Shown piece by piece: positions 1 to 6,465 of a stretch of DNA of 6,465 bases. The stretch is from CAVVIO01 sp963748095 (GTDB taxonomy: Bacteria > Bacteroidota > Bacteroidia > Bacteroidales > UBA10428), in the NCBI GenBank assembly GCA_963748095.1, contig CAVVIO010000071.1, forward strand, positions 1 through 6,465. Reading direction: 5' to 3'. Each line of letters opens with the position of its first letter. The first letter of the stretch is position 1. The notes beneath the pieces are model-generated. The model was not told where the DNA came from and made no database searches. It was given only the letters and a program-made list of their open reading frames with translations. Made by a program: the position numbers and the translations under genes.

Positions 1-30
1 CCTTTATAAGTATTATTAACATGAACAAAT

Positions 31-57
31 CCGGGTACCGGGACGTTTGATACCCGG
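31..57. repeat. Short GC-rich inverted repeat upstream of the first gene
   Basis: CCGGGTA at 31-37 is the exact reverse complement of TACCCGG at 51-57, leaving a 13-base loop. The stem is GC-rich in an otherwise AT-rich leader. It could be a terminator of a gene lying left of the window, but no T-run follows on the plus strand, or a structured 5' leader element for the gene starting at 124. The pairing is seen directly; any role is inference. Confidence 0.4.
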
Positions 58-123
58 GCATACATGGACCTAAAAAATATAAACACAGATTCAATTGTCA
101 GGAACAATAAAAAAAGAAAAGAA

Positions 124-588
124 ATGGATTACACAGTTGATTTTAAAAACGTGTCGACGGCTGGCCTGGAGTCTTCACCCGTGGCAGAAGCGCTTGCCGG
201 TTTGCGTGCCAACGAAGCCCGTTACTTTATGAACAAGTACAAGCATGCATTTACTGTTACACCGGCCGGCGAAAGCAGGGAAACCCTTGATTATATAAAC
301 AGGGTTTTAAAAGAAGAACGGGGAATTGAATTTGCGGCGAAACCGTTGGAAACATCGATCTTTCAGGTGGAAAATATCCGGTGGGCATTCGTTTTTTATG
401 AGGACGGATTGGGTGTCAACGTTCTGTATACACTTGATGATCCCAAAAAACGGGCCGTTGGATTCAAACTATCCGAAGGGATGGAAGTGCCCAAGGAACT
501 GGAAGGGAAGTTTAAGTTTGCCCGACAGAAATCCAGACTGGCCGGAACGATCCGGGGTTCGTTCTTTGTAATTAAAGGAGAATATTAA
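124..588 (+). CDS. Conserved-looking hypothetical protein, small and soluble (154 aa)
   Basis: I do not recognise a named family and assign no function. The protein is about 154 residues, mixed alpha/beta in character, with no signal peptide, membrane segment or cysteine cluster, so it is probably cytoplasmic. An N-terminal part rich in Ala, Glu and Arg (LRANEARYFMNKYK) looks helical. The C-terminal half is strand-rich (WAFVFYEDGLGVNVLYTL) and ends in a basic patch before FFVIKGEY. I chose ATG 124 because an A/G-rich tract (AAAAAAAGAAAAGAA) sits directly before it, as is common in Bacteroidota, and because the 20 residues added by the in-frame ATG at 64 are low-complexity Asn/Lys. Initiation at 64 cannot be excluded; stops close the frame further upstream. 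The barrel gene begins 21 bases after the stop on the same strand, suggesting co-transcription. Confidence 0.7.
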   Translation: MDYTVDFKNVSTAGLESSPVAEALAGLRANEARYFMNKYKHAFTVTPAGESRETLDYINRVLKEERGIEFAAKPLETSIFQVENIRWAFVFYEDGLGVNVLYTLDDPKKRAVGFKLSEGMEVPKELEGKFKFARQKSRLAGTIRGSFFVIKGEY

Positions 589-609
589 AAGATACAGCTG
601 ATAAATAAG

Positions 610-1144
610 ATGAGAAATATACTTATTCTTATACTGCTTTTTGCCTTTCAGTCAGGTCGTTGCCAGAACCGGTTTGAAGCCGGAGTTGAACTGGATGCGC
701 TTCCGTATATTACCGGTGGTTATTTTGCTGCCGGCTGGGCAGGAGCAGGGCATGCGCGGGTTCGTGCACTTTACGCGAAAGTACACATGCCTGACTTGTA
801 TAGTTCCTAATGGATTTACAAACAATACGATCCACTCATTTGCCTTACTGGGCGATTATTTTCTGAAAAAGAATTTTAAGGGCCCCTGGATGTCTGCCGG
901 TATCGTCATGTGGCAGGGAGATATACAAACAAATAAACTTATAGAGACAGCCAGTTACAACATTTTTCTGCTTAACGGGAGCCTGGGTTTTGTCCATTAC
1001 TTTAACCGATGGTTGTATATCAGTCCATGGGCGGGGATAAGTCTTCGGGGTGGAGGCGACAAAAATATCCCCATTGACGGGGAGAATTTTAATCCACCGG
1101 TTTTTAATCCGGAGCTTTCGGTTAAGGTGGGGGTCAGGTTTTAG
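610..1144 (+). pseudogene. Outer-membrane beta-barrel-like protein gene, interrupted by a frameshift
   Basis: The first frame starts at ATG 610 with a signal peptide (Met-Arg, hydrophobic ILILILLFAF core, likely cleavage near CQ-N), followed by strand-like sequence (RFEAGVELDALPYITGGYFAAGWAG). It stops at TAA 808-810 after 66 residues. The sequence continues in the +1 frame from about 803 (VPNGFTNNTIHSFALLGDYF) to TAG 1142-1144 and ends in SVKVGVRF, the terminal-Phe signature of outer-membrane barrel strands. Rejoined by dropping one base around 799-808, the product is about 177 residues with alternating aromatic strands and glycine turns, as in small single-barrel proteins. I infer an outer-membrane location; any transported substrate is unknown. 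The break could be a true mutation or a sequencing/assembly error. It lies 21 bases after the preceding gene, probably in the same operon. The piece opening at ATG 641 in the second frame lacks a signal peptide and is not a separate gene. Confidence 0.75.
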
Positions 1145-1153
1145 CAACTGATT

Positions 1154-1181
1154 TTACTTTTCTCCATGATGAGAAAAGTAA
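1154..1181. repeat. Perfect 11-bp hairpin after the barrel gene
   Basis: TTACTTTTCTC at 1154-1164 pairs perfectly with GAGAAAAGTAA at 1171-1181 around the 6-base loop CATGAT. It begins 10 bases after the barrel gene stop, so it may end or stabilise that transcript, though the stem is AT-rich and no T-tract follows. From memory, TTACTTTT...AAAAGTAACAAAA followed by AAGG/ATGG-CAAAA-like sequence resembles a dispersed intergenic element common in Bacteroidota genomes. That resemblance needs a search to confirm. Confidence 0.6.
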
Positions 1182-1193
1182 CAAAAGAATCAT

Positions 1194-1411
1194 GGCAAAA
1201 CGAATCCAACGCGCTCTGCTGCAATGCAAGAATTTCAAATAAAGTAACCGCGTAAACGGTATTATATGTATATATTGAAATAATCAATCCTGAGATAAGA
1301 TAAATTTTTAAGTATCAGATAGCTATATACCCGTTTACGCTAAAGGCAAGCCCCTTTATTGAAATTCTAAACATTGCAGCATTCACAGCAACCCCGGCTT
1401 CCCGTTTTGCC
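1194..1411. repeat. Long imperfect inverted repeat (MITE-like or structured element)
   Basis: The arms pair in four ordered blocks: GGCAAAACG 1194-1202 with CGTTTTGCC 1403-1411; TGCTGCAATG 1217-1226 with CATTGCAGCA 1372-1381; AGAATTTCA and the following AATAAAG at 1229-1244 with CTTTATT/TGAAATTCT at 1354-1368; and GCGTAAACGG 1250-1259 with CCGTTTACGC 1331-1340. The centre, about 1260-1330, is AT-rich. A separate short stem (CCCGGC 1393-1398 with GCCGGG 1409-1414) lies in the outer right arm. The size (about 220 bases), lack of coding capacity and collinear blocks fit a miniature non-autonomous element or a REP/BIME-like unit, or a large folded transcript. No flanking target-site duplication was identified. 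The pairing is seen directly; its nature is inference. Confidence 0.6.
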
Positions 1412-1616
1412 GGGCCCACGCGCCTGTATATTATTAAATTTATACAACCTCAGAAAGACCCGACAATGAAGAAAGATAATAAATATTAATTCCTTATAAC
1501 ATTATATATTTCTTTTGTTATTTACTTTTTAGATATTTTTAAATAACTAAAAAATTCAGCATGTCACATCATAATAAATTATTACTTTTCAGATAGCCAT
1601 ATAAAACCAGAACACC

Positions 1617-2186
1617 TTGAAAACAGATAAAAAAAACAGCCTTTCGGCAGGGAATAGTGAAGAACTGCTCAGGATATTGAAAGCCCGGTTTGAGAATAAC
1701 AGGAGCCGACATAAGGGACTTGAATGGGCTAAGATTCAGGCAAAACTGGAAGTTAATCCGGAGAAACTCCGGTCGCTGGATGAAATGGAACTTACCGGTG
1801 GTGAGCCGGATGTTATCGGGTATGACGATATTACAGGCGAATACATTTTTTGCGATTGTTCGGCTGAAAGTCCAACAGGCCGGAGAAATGTCTGTTACGA
1901 CAGGGAAGGACTGGAGTCGCGGAAAGAACACCGCCCCGAAAATAATGCTGTGGATATGGCAGCAAATATAGGAATTGAGCTGTTGTCCGAAGAACAATAC
2001 CGGGAATTGCAGCAACTCGGAACTTTCGATACAAAAACATCGAGCTGGGTAAAAACACCGGCAGCTATCCGCGAGCTTGGCGGCGCACTCTTTTGTGACC
2101 GTCGTTATGACCATGTTTTCGTGTATCATAACGGTGCATCCTCTTATTATGGTGGCAGGGGATTCAGGGGATTGCTGAGGGTATAA
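1617..2186 (+). CDS. DUF4256 family protein
   Basis: The 189-residue product matches the DUF4256 family (PF14066 from memory) along its whole length. Recognisable conserved stretches are RHKGLEWAKIQAKLE (residues 31-45), TGGEPDVIGYD (60-70), CDCSAESPTGRR (79-90), CYDREGLESRKEH (93-105), FDTKTSSWVKTP (137-148) and FCDRRYDHVFVYHNGA (159-174). Family members are usually about 185-190 residues, so this copy is complete. The biochemical role is unknown. There is no signal peptide or membrane segment, so it is probably cytoplasmic. The start must be TTG 1617: an in-frame TAA lies at 1602-1604, and the next in-frame ATG codons fall near residue 57, inside the conserved region. No Shine-Dalgarno is evident before TTG. 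It stands alone, with long AT-rich spacers on both sides, and was probably transcribed from its own promoter. A long minus-strand open frame over this gene is a shadow. Confidence 0.9.
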   Translation: MKTDKKNSLSAGNSEELLRILKARFENNRSRHKGLEWAKIQAKLEVNPEKLRSLDEMELTGGEPDVIGYDDITGEYIFCDCSAESPTGRRNVCYDREGLESRKEHRPENNAVDMAANIGIELLSEEQYRELQQLGTFDTKTSSWVKTPAAIRELGGALFCDRRYDHVFVYHNGASSYYGGRGFRGLLRV

Positions 2187-2460
2187 CAGGACTGATTCAT
2201 TTTGTCATTAATAGGCAATATTATGTTAAACAGCATTTCAAAATATCCCATATCAGAAAAACTGTGAATCTGACCGTGGTAGATTCGCATCGGAAAGATT
2301 TGTAATTTGAAACTTATTATTGATTATTTTAACAAACAAAGTATGGTCTGAGCTGTTTCTGTTGAACTAAATTGCATAAATCAAAATTATTATTTTACAT
2401 AAACCGGTAAATAAGGATTTTGATAATTCCGGATTCTATTGTCTAACCAAACTGAAACCT
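2187..2460. other. 274-base spacer before the large secreted protein gene
   Basis: No coding frame is supported. A small hairpin (GAATCT 2266-2271 with AGATTC 2281-2286, extended by AC/GT with one bulged base) lies about 80 bases after the DUF4256 stop. It lacks a T-tract, so it is a weak terminator candidate. The AT-rich part from about 2295 to 2460 should carry the promoter and leader of the gene at 2461. TTTG elements are present (for example near 2300-2309), but none has the full TAnnTTTG spacing. No ribosome-binding site is obvious before ATG 2461. Confidence 0.4.
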
Positions 2461-5400
2461 ATGGTTCACGGGTATACTAAAAAAAGTAGTTCGCACTACA
2501 TCAGAACAGTACTTAGTTTTTTCCTGATAATTGGTATAAATGTTACACTAAATGCACAAAACTGGCAGCTTATTCATCCGGCTTATGAAACTTCCGATGC
2601 CTTTGTTGCAGGTTATTCGGTAAAGGATTACGGTGCTTCGGGTGACGGAGTTACCGATGTTACAACTATCTTTCAGGAGCTTATAGACTCCCTGGCTACG
2701 CTGGGTGGAGGAACTTTGTTTGTACCTGAAGGAAAATATGTTCTGAAAGGAACCTTAATTCTCCGGAAGGGAGTCATCCTGCGCGGTGAATGGCAAAAGC
2801 CGGTAAAAAGGCATGCCGTAGCCGGGACCATTTTGATGGTTTATGCCGGACGCGGAAGCGAGAACAATACTCCGTTTATTACCATGGAGCCGTCATCTGC
2901 GGTTCAGGACCTGGTATTCTGGTATCCCGAACAACAGCCCGATAATATCACGGCATATCCGCCAACCATTGTATTCGGAGAACCGGATTATTTTGGTAAT
3001 GACTTCTGCAATGCCAGGAACATAACGCTGGTCAATTCCTATACAGGTATTGCATTTTCGCGTGTAAACGGGGGATCCAGTCCGGTTATTAATGGAATTT
3101 ACGGAACGCCGCTTTCACGGGGAATCGAAATAGATAATATTTCCGATGTCGGGCGAATTGAAAATATTCATTTTTCTCCGGCATACTGGGAAGGTTCAGG
3201 GCTTCCGGATGCTCCCGTACCCGGCAGTACTGTTGAGAAATGGATTCTGAGTAACGGAACCGGAATAGTCATGCGGCGCAACGACTGGTCGTATACCTGT
3301 TTTGTAACGATCGAAGGCTATAAATATGGAATGCACGTGGGTCCTTCGATTGCCAGTCCCGGAACCAGTGCCAATGGACATTATTATTCCCTGAATTTTA
3401 CCGGATGCGGAACGGGAATTTATTTTGAAACCACATCGGATGTGGGTATAATGTTTACCCGGATAAACATAAACAACTGCATCAATGGCATTACGATCGG
3501 ACCTAAAGTCAAATTTCCCATACAACTGCATACCTGCAAGATAAACGCCAGTCAGAACGCGTTAACAACCGATGCCGGTTCAGGTGTTAAGCTTATGATG
3601 CAGAAATGTACGTTGGATGGTGGTCAGGTGCTGATTTCGGGTGGAACAGTAACGGCCACCGATTGTGATTTTAACGATCCCGGTAAAAGAATAGTGATCG
3701 GACCGAATGCCCGGGTCATCTTAACCGGCAACCGGTTTGCCAACGAATCGTTGCTTCAGAATAATTCACTTTATACCGGTTATATTGATCCTGCTTCGGT
3801 ATCGTTACCCGATTTGCCTGATTACAGCGATACACTTCCCCGGAACCAGAAACCATCACGAATGGTTATGTATAACGTTTTATCCGCACCCTATAATGCC
3901 AAAAATGACGGGGTAACGGATAATACTTCCGCCATACAAAGTGCGTTGAATGCGGCTTCGGCTGATGGAGGCGGCATCGTATTTCTCCCGCCGGGTAAAT
4001 ATAAGGTACTTGGAACACTTACCGTTCCCTCAGGTGTTGAATTAAAAGGAGCAGTTGATGTCAGTACGGCACCGATGGGACCTGGCAGTGTCCTGGAAGT
4101 TTACTCCGGAAAAGGCAATGAATCGGGAACTCCGTTTATCTCCTTATCGCAGGGAAGCGGTCTGCGTGGTGTTGTTTTCGATTATCCCGAACAGCAGGGA
4201 GACAATGTTCCAGATTTTTATCCGTATCCTTACTGTATACAGGTAACGGGTAGTGATGTTTATATTGTTAACGTGGGAATTCGTGCGGCTTACAATGGTA
4301 TCGATCTGTTTACCCACCAGTGCGATAATCACTATATCGACTATGTAGCCGGACAAGTACTGAAAACAGGCATTAAAGTCGGCGGAAACAGTTCGGGAGG
4401 GAAGATCAGTAATGTGCAGTTCAATCCCATTGGATATGCATACGGATACGAATCGAAATGGGGCGAATGGTCGAATGCCCCGTCGGCTGCAAACCTGGAT
4501 AATATTTACAATTACATTAAAGATAATCTGCTTTTCATGGTGCTTGACAACTGCTCGGACGAAACCCTCTATAACGATTTTCATTACGGATCGCAAAGCG
4601 GATTGATTCTCAACGGGGCATCAGGAATAAGTCTGGGTACCGGTATTGATGGTTCCAGAAAAAGTCTGGTAATTAATGGGATAGGAGCTTCTGGGTTTGA
4701 TTTTATCAATTCCCAGATCGTTTCTATCGATAATCTTCCGGGAACCTGTTATATTGAAGCGAAATCCGGTTTTAGTACGCAATCCACTTTTTTCAATTCC
4801 GATTACTGGGGCTGGACGGAATACGGAGTCGTTCAGGCCGGCGGGGATCTGAATTTCCAGCTTGCGAATTTTCAATACGCGGGAACTACTGCTTTTGCCA
4901 ATATAACGGGCGGAAATCTCAGTCTTGATAATTCTGCTGTTATGCCGGTGGATCTGTTATTGACCAGTGGCGGGGAACCTCATTTTTCTGCTGAATCATC
5001 GGTGCTGGATACATCGGGGATTGATAAGGGCAGTTGTGAATACTGGAAAAATAACCTGCCCAACGATCCGGATATTAATCCGGGAGCCTGTCTCGACCGG
5101 ACGGGGTGGACGGCCACTGCTTCGCTCAATAATTCAAATGCCTGGCGGGCTATCGACGGAAATCCTTCAACACGCTGGGATACAGAAACTCCAAAAGCAG
5201 GAGGGGAGTGGTTCATTGTGGATATGAAGGCCGGTTATACTTTTAATAAAATAATACTCAATACTTTGCTCGGTCCCTATGATTATCCACTGGGTTATGA
5301 GGTATATGTCTCTGCAGATGGTACCAACTGGAACGATCCGGTAGCTACCGGCAGCGGAAATTCTGCCATTACAGTCATTAATTTCCCTGAACAGACTGCA

Positions 5401-6273
5401 CGATATATTAAAATTGTACAAACCGGAAGTTCCGATACCTGGTGGTGGTCGATCGATGAGTATTACGTAGTGAACAGCTCTGTTACGGAGCCGGTAACTT
5501 CAATCAATATATTTCCTTCTTCTTTAAATCTGAATCCCGGAGGTCCGGCTGTTCAATTAACTGATTCCATTTCACCGACCGATGCCGGAGATACTGCGGT
5601 AAGCTGGACATCAAGTGATCCGGGTATAATCACAGTTGATGCTACGGGTAAAGTTACGCCGGTTTCTGTCGGATCAGCCCTTATCACGGTAACAACAAAT
5701 GATGGTGCACTTACAGCTACTTCATTAGTAACTGTTTATGAACCCGTTACTGGTATATCGCTTCCGGCAAATATGGATTTGAAGGTTGATTCTGTTGTGC
5801 AATTAACACCAACCGTTTCACCTGAAAATGCGACTTTTAAATTCGTCACCTGGAATTCCAACAATTGGACTGTTGCAACGGTTTCACCTGAAGGGCTGGT
5901 TACCGGGCTTACTGAAGGAAATGCCAGTATCACGGCAAAATCCTCTGATGGCGGTAAAACAGCTACAACTGTTCTGCATGTTAGTAATAACCCAACGGGT
6001 ATAAGCGAAATAAATAGCGGGAAGATGACTTTCCGAATAATTCCAAACCCCGTTTATGGAGATGCCCGATTAGAATATAATATAGAGAAAGAGACAGCTG
6101 TTACCATTAGCATATACAGTGTGAACGGAGAATTGATAAAATCGGAAAAACAGAGTCTATTAGCAGGACAGCACCGCGTTGATTTGAATACGGGTATACT
6201 TGATGCAGGAATTTATTTTGTGCAATTTTCAACAAATGAATTAACTGTTACTGATAAAATGATTGTCAGATAA
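2461..6273 (+). CDS. Secreted tandem beta-helix protein (Pectate_lyase_3 x2) with F5/8C, two Big_2 and T9SS sorting domain
   Basis: This 1270-residue modular protein has a signal peptide at 1-32 (core VLSFFLIIGINVTL, cleavage near NA-Q). Two Pectate_lyase_3/GH28-related right-handed beta-helix domains follow, at about 52-435 and 468-850. Each opens with the family signature (YGASGDGVTD at 57-66; YNAKNDGVTD at 478-487), then GGG-x-(L/V)-F-(V/L)-P-x-GKY, TPFI, and a YPEQQ motif at 155 and 575, an offset of about 420 residues. Next come an F5/8 type C (discoidin/CBM32-like) domain at about 878-1003 (AIDGNPSTRWDTE), two Big_2 Ig-like domains at about 1010-1093 and 1095-1175, and a type A T9SS sorting domain at about 1190-1270 (IIPNPV, GIYFVQF, final KMIVR). 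It should cross the inner membrane by Sec, cross the outer membrane by T9SS, and be surface-attached or released. A polysaccharide hydrolase or lyase role is inferred. The paired helices recall GH55, but the classical GH28 motifs NTD, GHG and RIK are absent. No SusC/D genes adjoin it. Confidence 0.9.
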   Translation: MVHGYTKKSSSHYIRTVLSFFLIIGINVTLNAQNWQLIHPAYETSDAFVAGYSVKDYGASGDGVTDVTTIFQELIDSLATLGGGTLFVPEGKYVLKGTLILRKGVILRGEWQKPVKRHAVAGTILMVYAGRGSENNTPFITMEPSSAVQDLVFWYPEQQPDNITAYPPTIVFGEPDYFGNDFCNARNITLVNSYTGIAFSRVNGGSSPVINGIYGTPLSRGIEIDNISDVGRIENIHFSPAYWEGSGLPDAPVPGSTVEKWILSNGTGIVMRRNDWSYTCFVTIEGYKYGMHVGPSIASPGTSANGHYYSLNFTGCGTGIYFETTSDVGIMFTRININNCINGITIGPKVKFPIQLHTCKINASQNALTTDAGSGVKLMMQKCTLDGGQVLISGGTVTATDCDFNDPGKRIVIGPNARVILTGNRFANESLLQNNSLYTGYIDPASVSLPDLPDYSDTLPRNQKPSRMVMYNVLSAPYNAKNDGVTDNTSAIQSALNAASADGGGIVFLPPGKYKVLGTLTVPSGVELKGAVDVSTAPMGPGSVLEVYSGKGNESGTPFISLSQGSGLRGVVFDYPEQQGDNVPDFYPYPYCIQVTGSDVYIVNVGIRAAYNGIDLFTHQCDNHYIDYVAGQVLKTGIKVGGNSSGGKISNVQFNPIGYAYGYESKWGEWSNAPSAANLDNIYNYIKDNLLFMVLDNCSDETLYNDFHYGSQSGLILNGASGISLGTGIDGSRKSLVINGIGASGFDFINSQIVSIDNLPGTCYIEAKSGFSTQSTFFNSDYWGWTEYGVVQAGGDLNFQLANFQYAGTTAFANITGGNLSLDNSAVMPVDLLLTSGGEPHFSAESSVLDTSGIDKGSCEYWKNNLPNDPDINPGACLDRTGWTATASLNNSNAWRAIDGNPSTRWDTETPKAGGEWFIVDMKAGYTFNKIILNTLLGPYDYPLGYEVYVSADGTNWNDPVATGSGNSAITVINFPEQTARYIKIVQTGSSDTWWWSIDEYYVVNSSVTEPVTSINIFPSSLNLNPGGPAVQLTDSISPTDAGDTAVSWTSSDPGIITVDATGKVTPVSVGSALITVTTNDGALTATSLVTVYEPVTGISLPANMDLKVDSVVQLTPTVSPENATFKFVTWNSNNWTVATVSPEGLVTGLTEGNASITAKSSDGGKTATTVLHVSNNPTGISEINSGKMTFRIIPNPVYGDARLEYNIEKETAVTISIYSVNGELIKSEKQSLLAGQHRVDLNTGILDAGIYFVQFSTNELTVTDKMIVR

Positions 6274-6384
6274 AAACGAACCGGCTCTTAAGTAAAAAGT
6301 TGAGGTTATGATATCGAACAAAAAATATTATGTTAAATAGAAAGCACCTATCTTCATTATTCGTTCTCCTACTATAACTGTTTT
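6274..6384. other. Spacer after the large gene, no clear terminator
   Basis: This AT-rich spacer lies between the stop of the secreted protein gene and a possible convergent gene. No strong stem with a T-tract is seen on either strand. A ten-codon plus-strand frame (MISNKKYYVK) around 6309 is too short to support. Confidence 0.35.
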
Positions 6385-6465
6385 TCAAGGTATGTATTCC
6401 GTTAACGATTTCAATTCTTCGCAACAGTTTTCCCAATAAAAGAAGGCTGTTATCTTGCTATAGTG
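6385..6465 (-). CDS. Possible 3' end of a minus-strand gene cut by the window edge
   Basis: Reading the minus strand from the window edge gives 26 open codons, HYSKITAFFYWENCCEELKSLTEYIP, then TGA at 6387-6385. The composition (aromatic-rich, then an amphipathic acidic helix-like tail) looks more like a protein C-terminus than random AT-rich sequence, and a convergent gene would fit the spacer. The fragment is too short to assign a family, and an open frame of this length can arise by chance, so this is a tentative call. Confidence 0.3.
   Translation of the reverse strand, partial: HYSKITAFFYWENCCEELKSLTEYIP

Larger units (their letters stand above)
1145..1616. other. 472-base gene-free region with structured repeats
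   Basis: No credible coding frame exists here. From left to right it holds a perfect hairpin just after the barrel gene stop, the long inverted repeat described separately, and then a very AT-rich stretch (about 1425-1605) that should contain the promoter for the gene at 1617. I see no clean match to the Bacteroidota -33/-7 promoter (TTTG ... TAnnTTTG). The nearest is TTCTTTTG in the AT-rich stretch, with one mismatch to the -7 box and no convincing -33 partner. A seven-codon frame (MKKDNKY) around 1466 is too short to call. Confidence 0.6.

Noticed and set aside
64..123. Twenty-residue N-terminal extension of the first protein from ATG 64
   Set aside because: The residues are low-complexity Asn/Lys, and the better A/G-rich upstream context precedes ATG 124. 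It is kept only as an alternative start.
845..1147. Minus-strand open frame of about 100 codons over the barrel gene
   Set aside because: It is antisense to the second half of a recognisable barrel sequence and has no family resemblance or start context.
1204..1390. Integron attC site, prompted by ATCCAAC at 1204-1210 (matches RYYYAAC) at the edge of a large palindrome
   Set aside because: No matching GTTRRRY core is found at the opposite end, the element is longer than typical attC sites, and no integrase or cassette array is present.
1152..1411. CRISPR array or regularly spaced direct repeats
   Set aside because: The repeated blocks are inverted, occur once per arm and are unequally spaced. 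No direct repeat with regular spacers was seen, and no cas gene is nearby.
1466..1489. Seven-codon frame MKKDNKY as a leader peptide
   Set aside because: It is too short and its AT-rich composition makes it expected by chance. No attenuator-like structure follows it.
1569..2129. 186-codon open frame on the minus strand over the DUF4256 gene
   Set aside because: It is fully antisense to a well-conserved family protein, has Cys/Phe/Ile-rich unlikely composition and shows no recognisable domain. It is a shadow frame.
4144..4596. Minus-strand 150-codon frame inside the large protein gene (also 3196-3531 and 5167-5421)
   Set aside because: The plus-strand frame is continuous through these regions with clear domain motifs. 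The antisense frames have no domain-like features.

Overview
The window looks like a chromosomal segment of a member of the Bacteroidota. The strongest evidence is the large protein at 2461-6273, which ends in a type IX secretion (Por) C-terminal sorting domain, a system confined to that phylum. The A-rich, Shine-Dalgarno-poor leaders and AT-rich intergenic spacers agree with this. Genus or species cannot be read from the sequence.

Layout, left to right. Positions 124-588 encode a small soluble protein of unknown function. It is followed after 21 bases by a small outer-membrane beta-barrel-like gene (610-1144) whose reading frame is broken near 799-808. The two probably form one transcription unit. 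Positions 1145-1616 carry no gene, but hold an 11-bp perfect hairpin and then a long imperfect inverted repeat (about 1194-1411) that no gene explains. Positions 1617-2186 encode a full-length DUF4256 protein that must start at TTG. After a 274-base spacer, 2461-6273 encodes a 1270-residue secreted modular protein: signal peptide, two tandem Pectate_lyase_3-type beta-helix domains, an F5/8 type C (discoidin/CBM32-like) domain, two Big_2 Ig-like domains and a T9SS sorting domain. The last 81 bases hold what may be the 3' end of a convergent minus-strand gene cut by the window edge.

Functionally, the large protein is probably an exported, surface-bound or released polysaccharide-active or polysaccharide-binding protein. 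No SusC/SusD pair, regulator or other glycan-utilisation gene is visible beside it, so its substrate cannot be named. The other genes show no functional link to it. I found no CRISPR array, tRNA, rRNA, transposase or defence system. The least explained items are the long inverted repeat, the frameshifted barrel gene and the lack of a classical active site in the tandem beta-helix protein.
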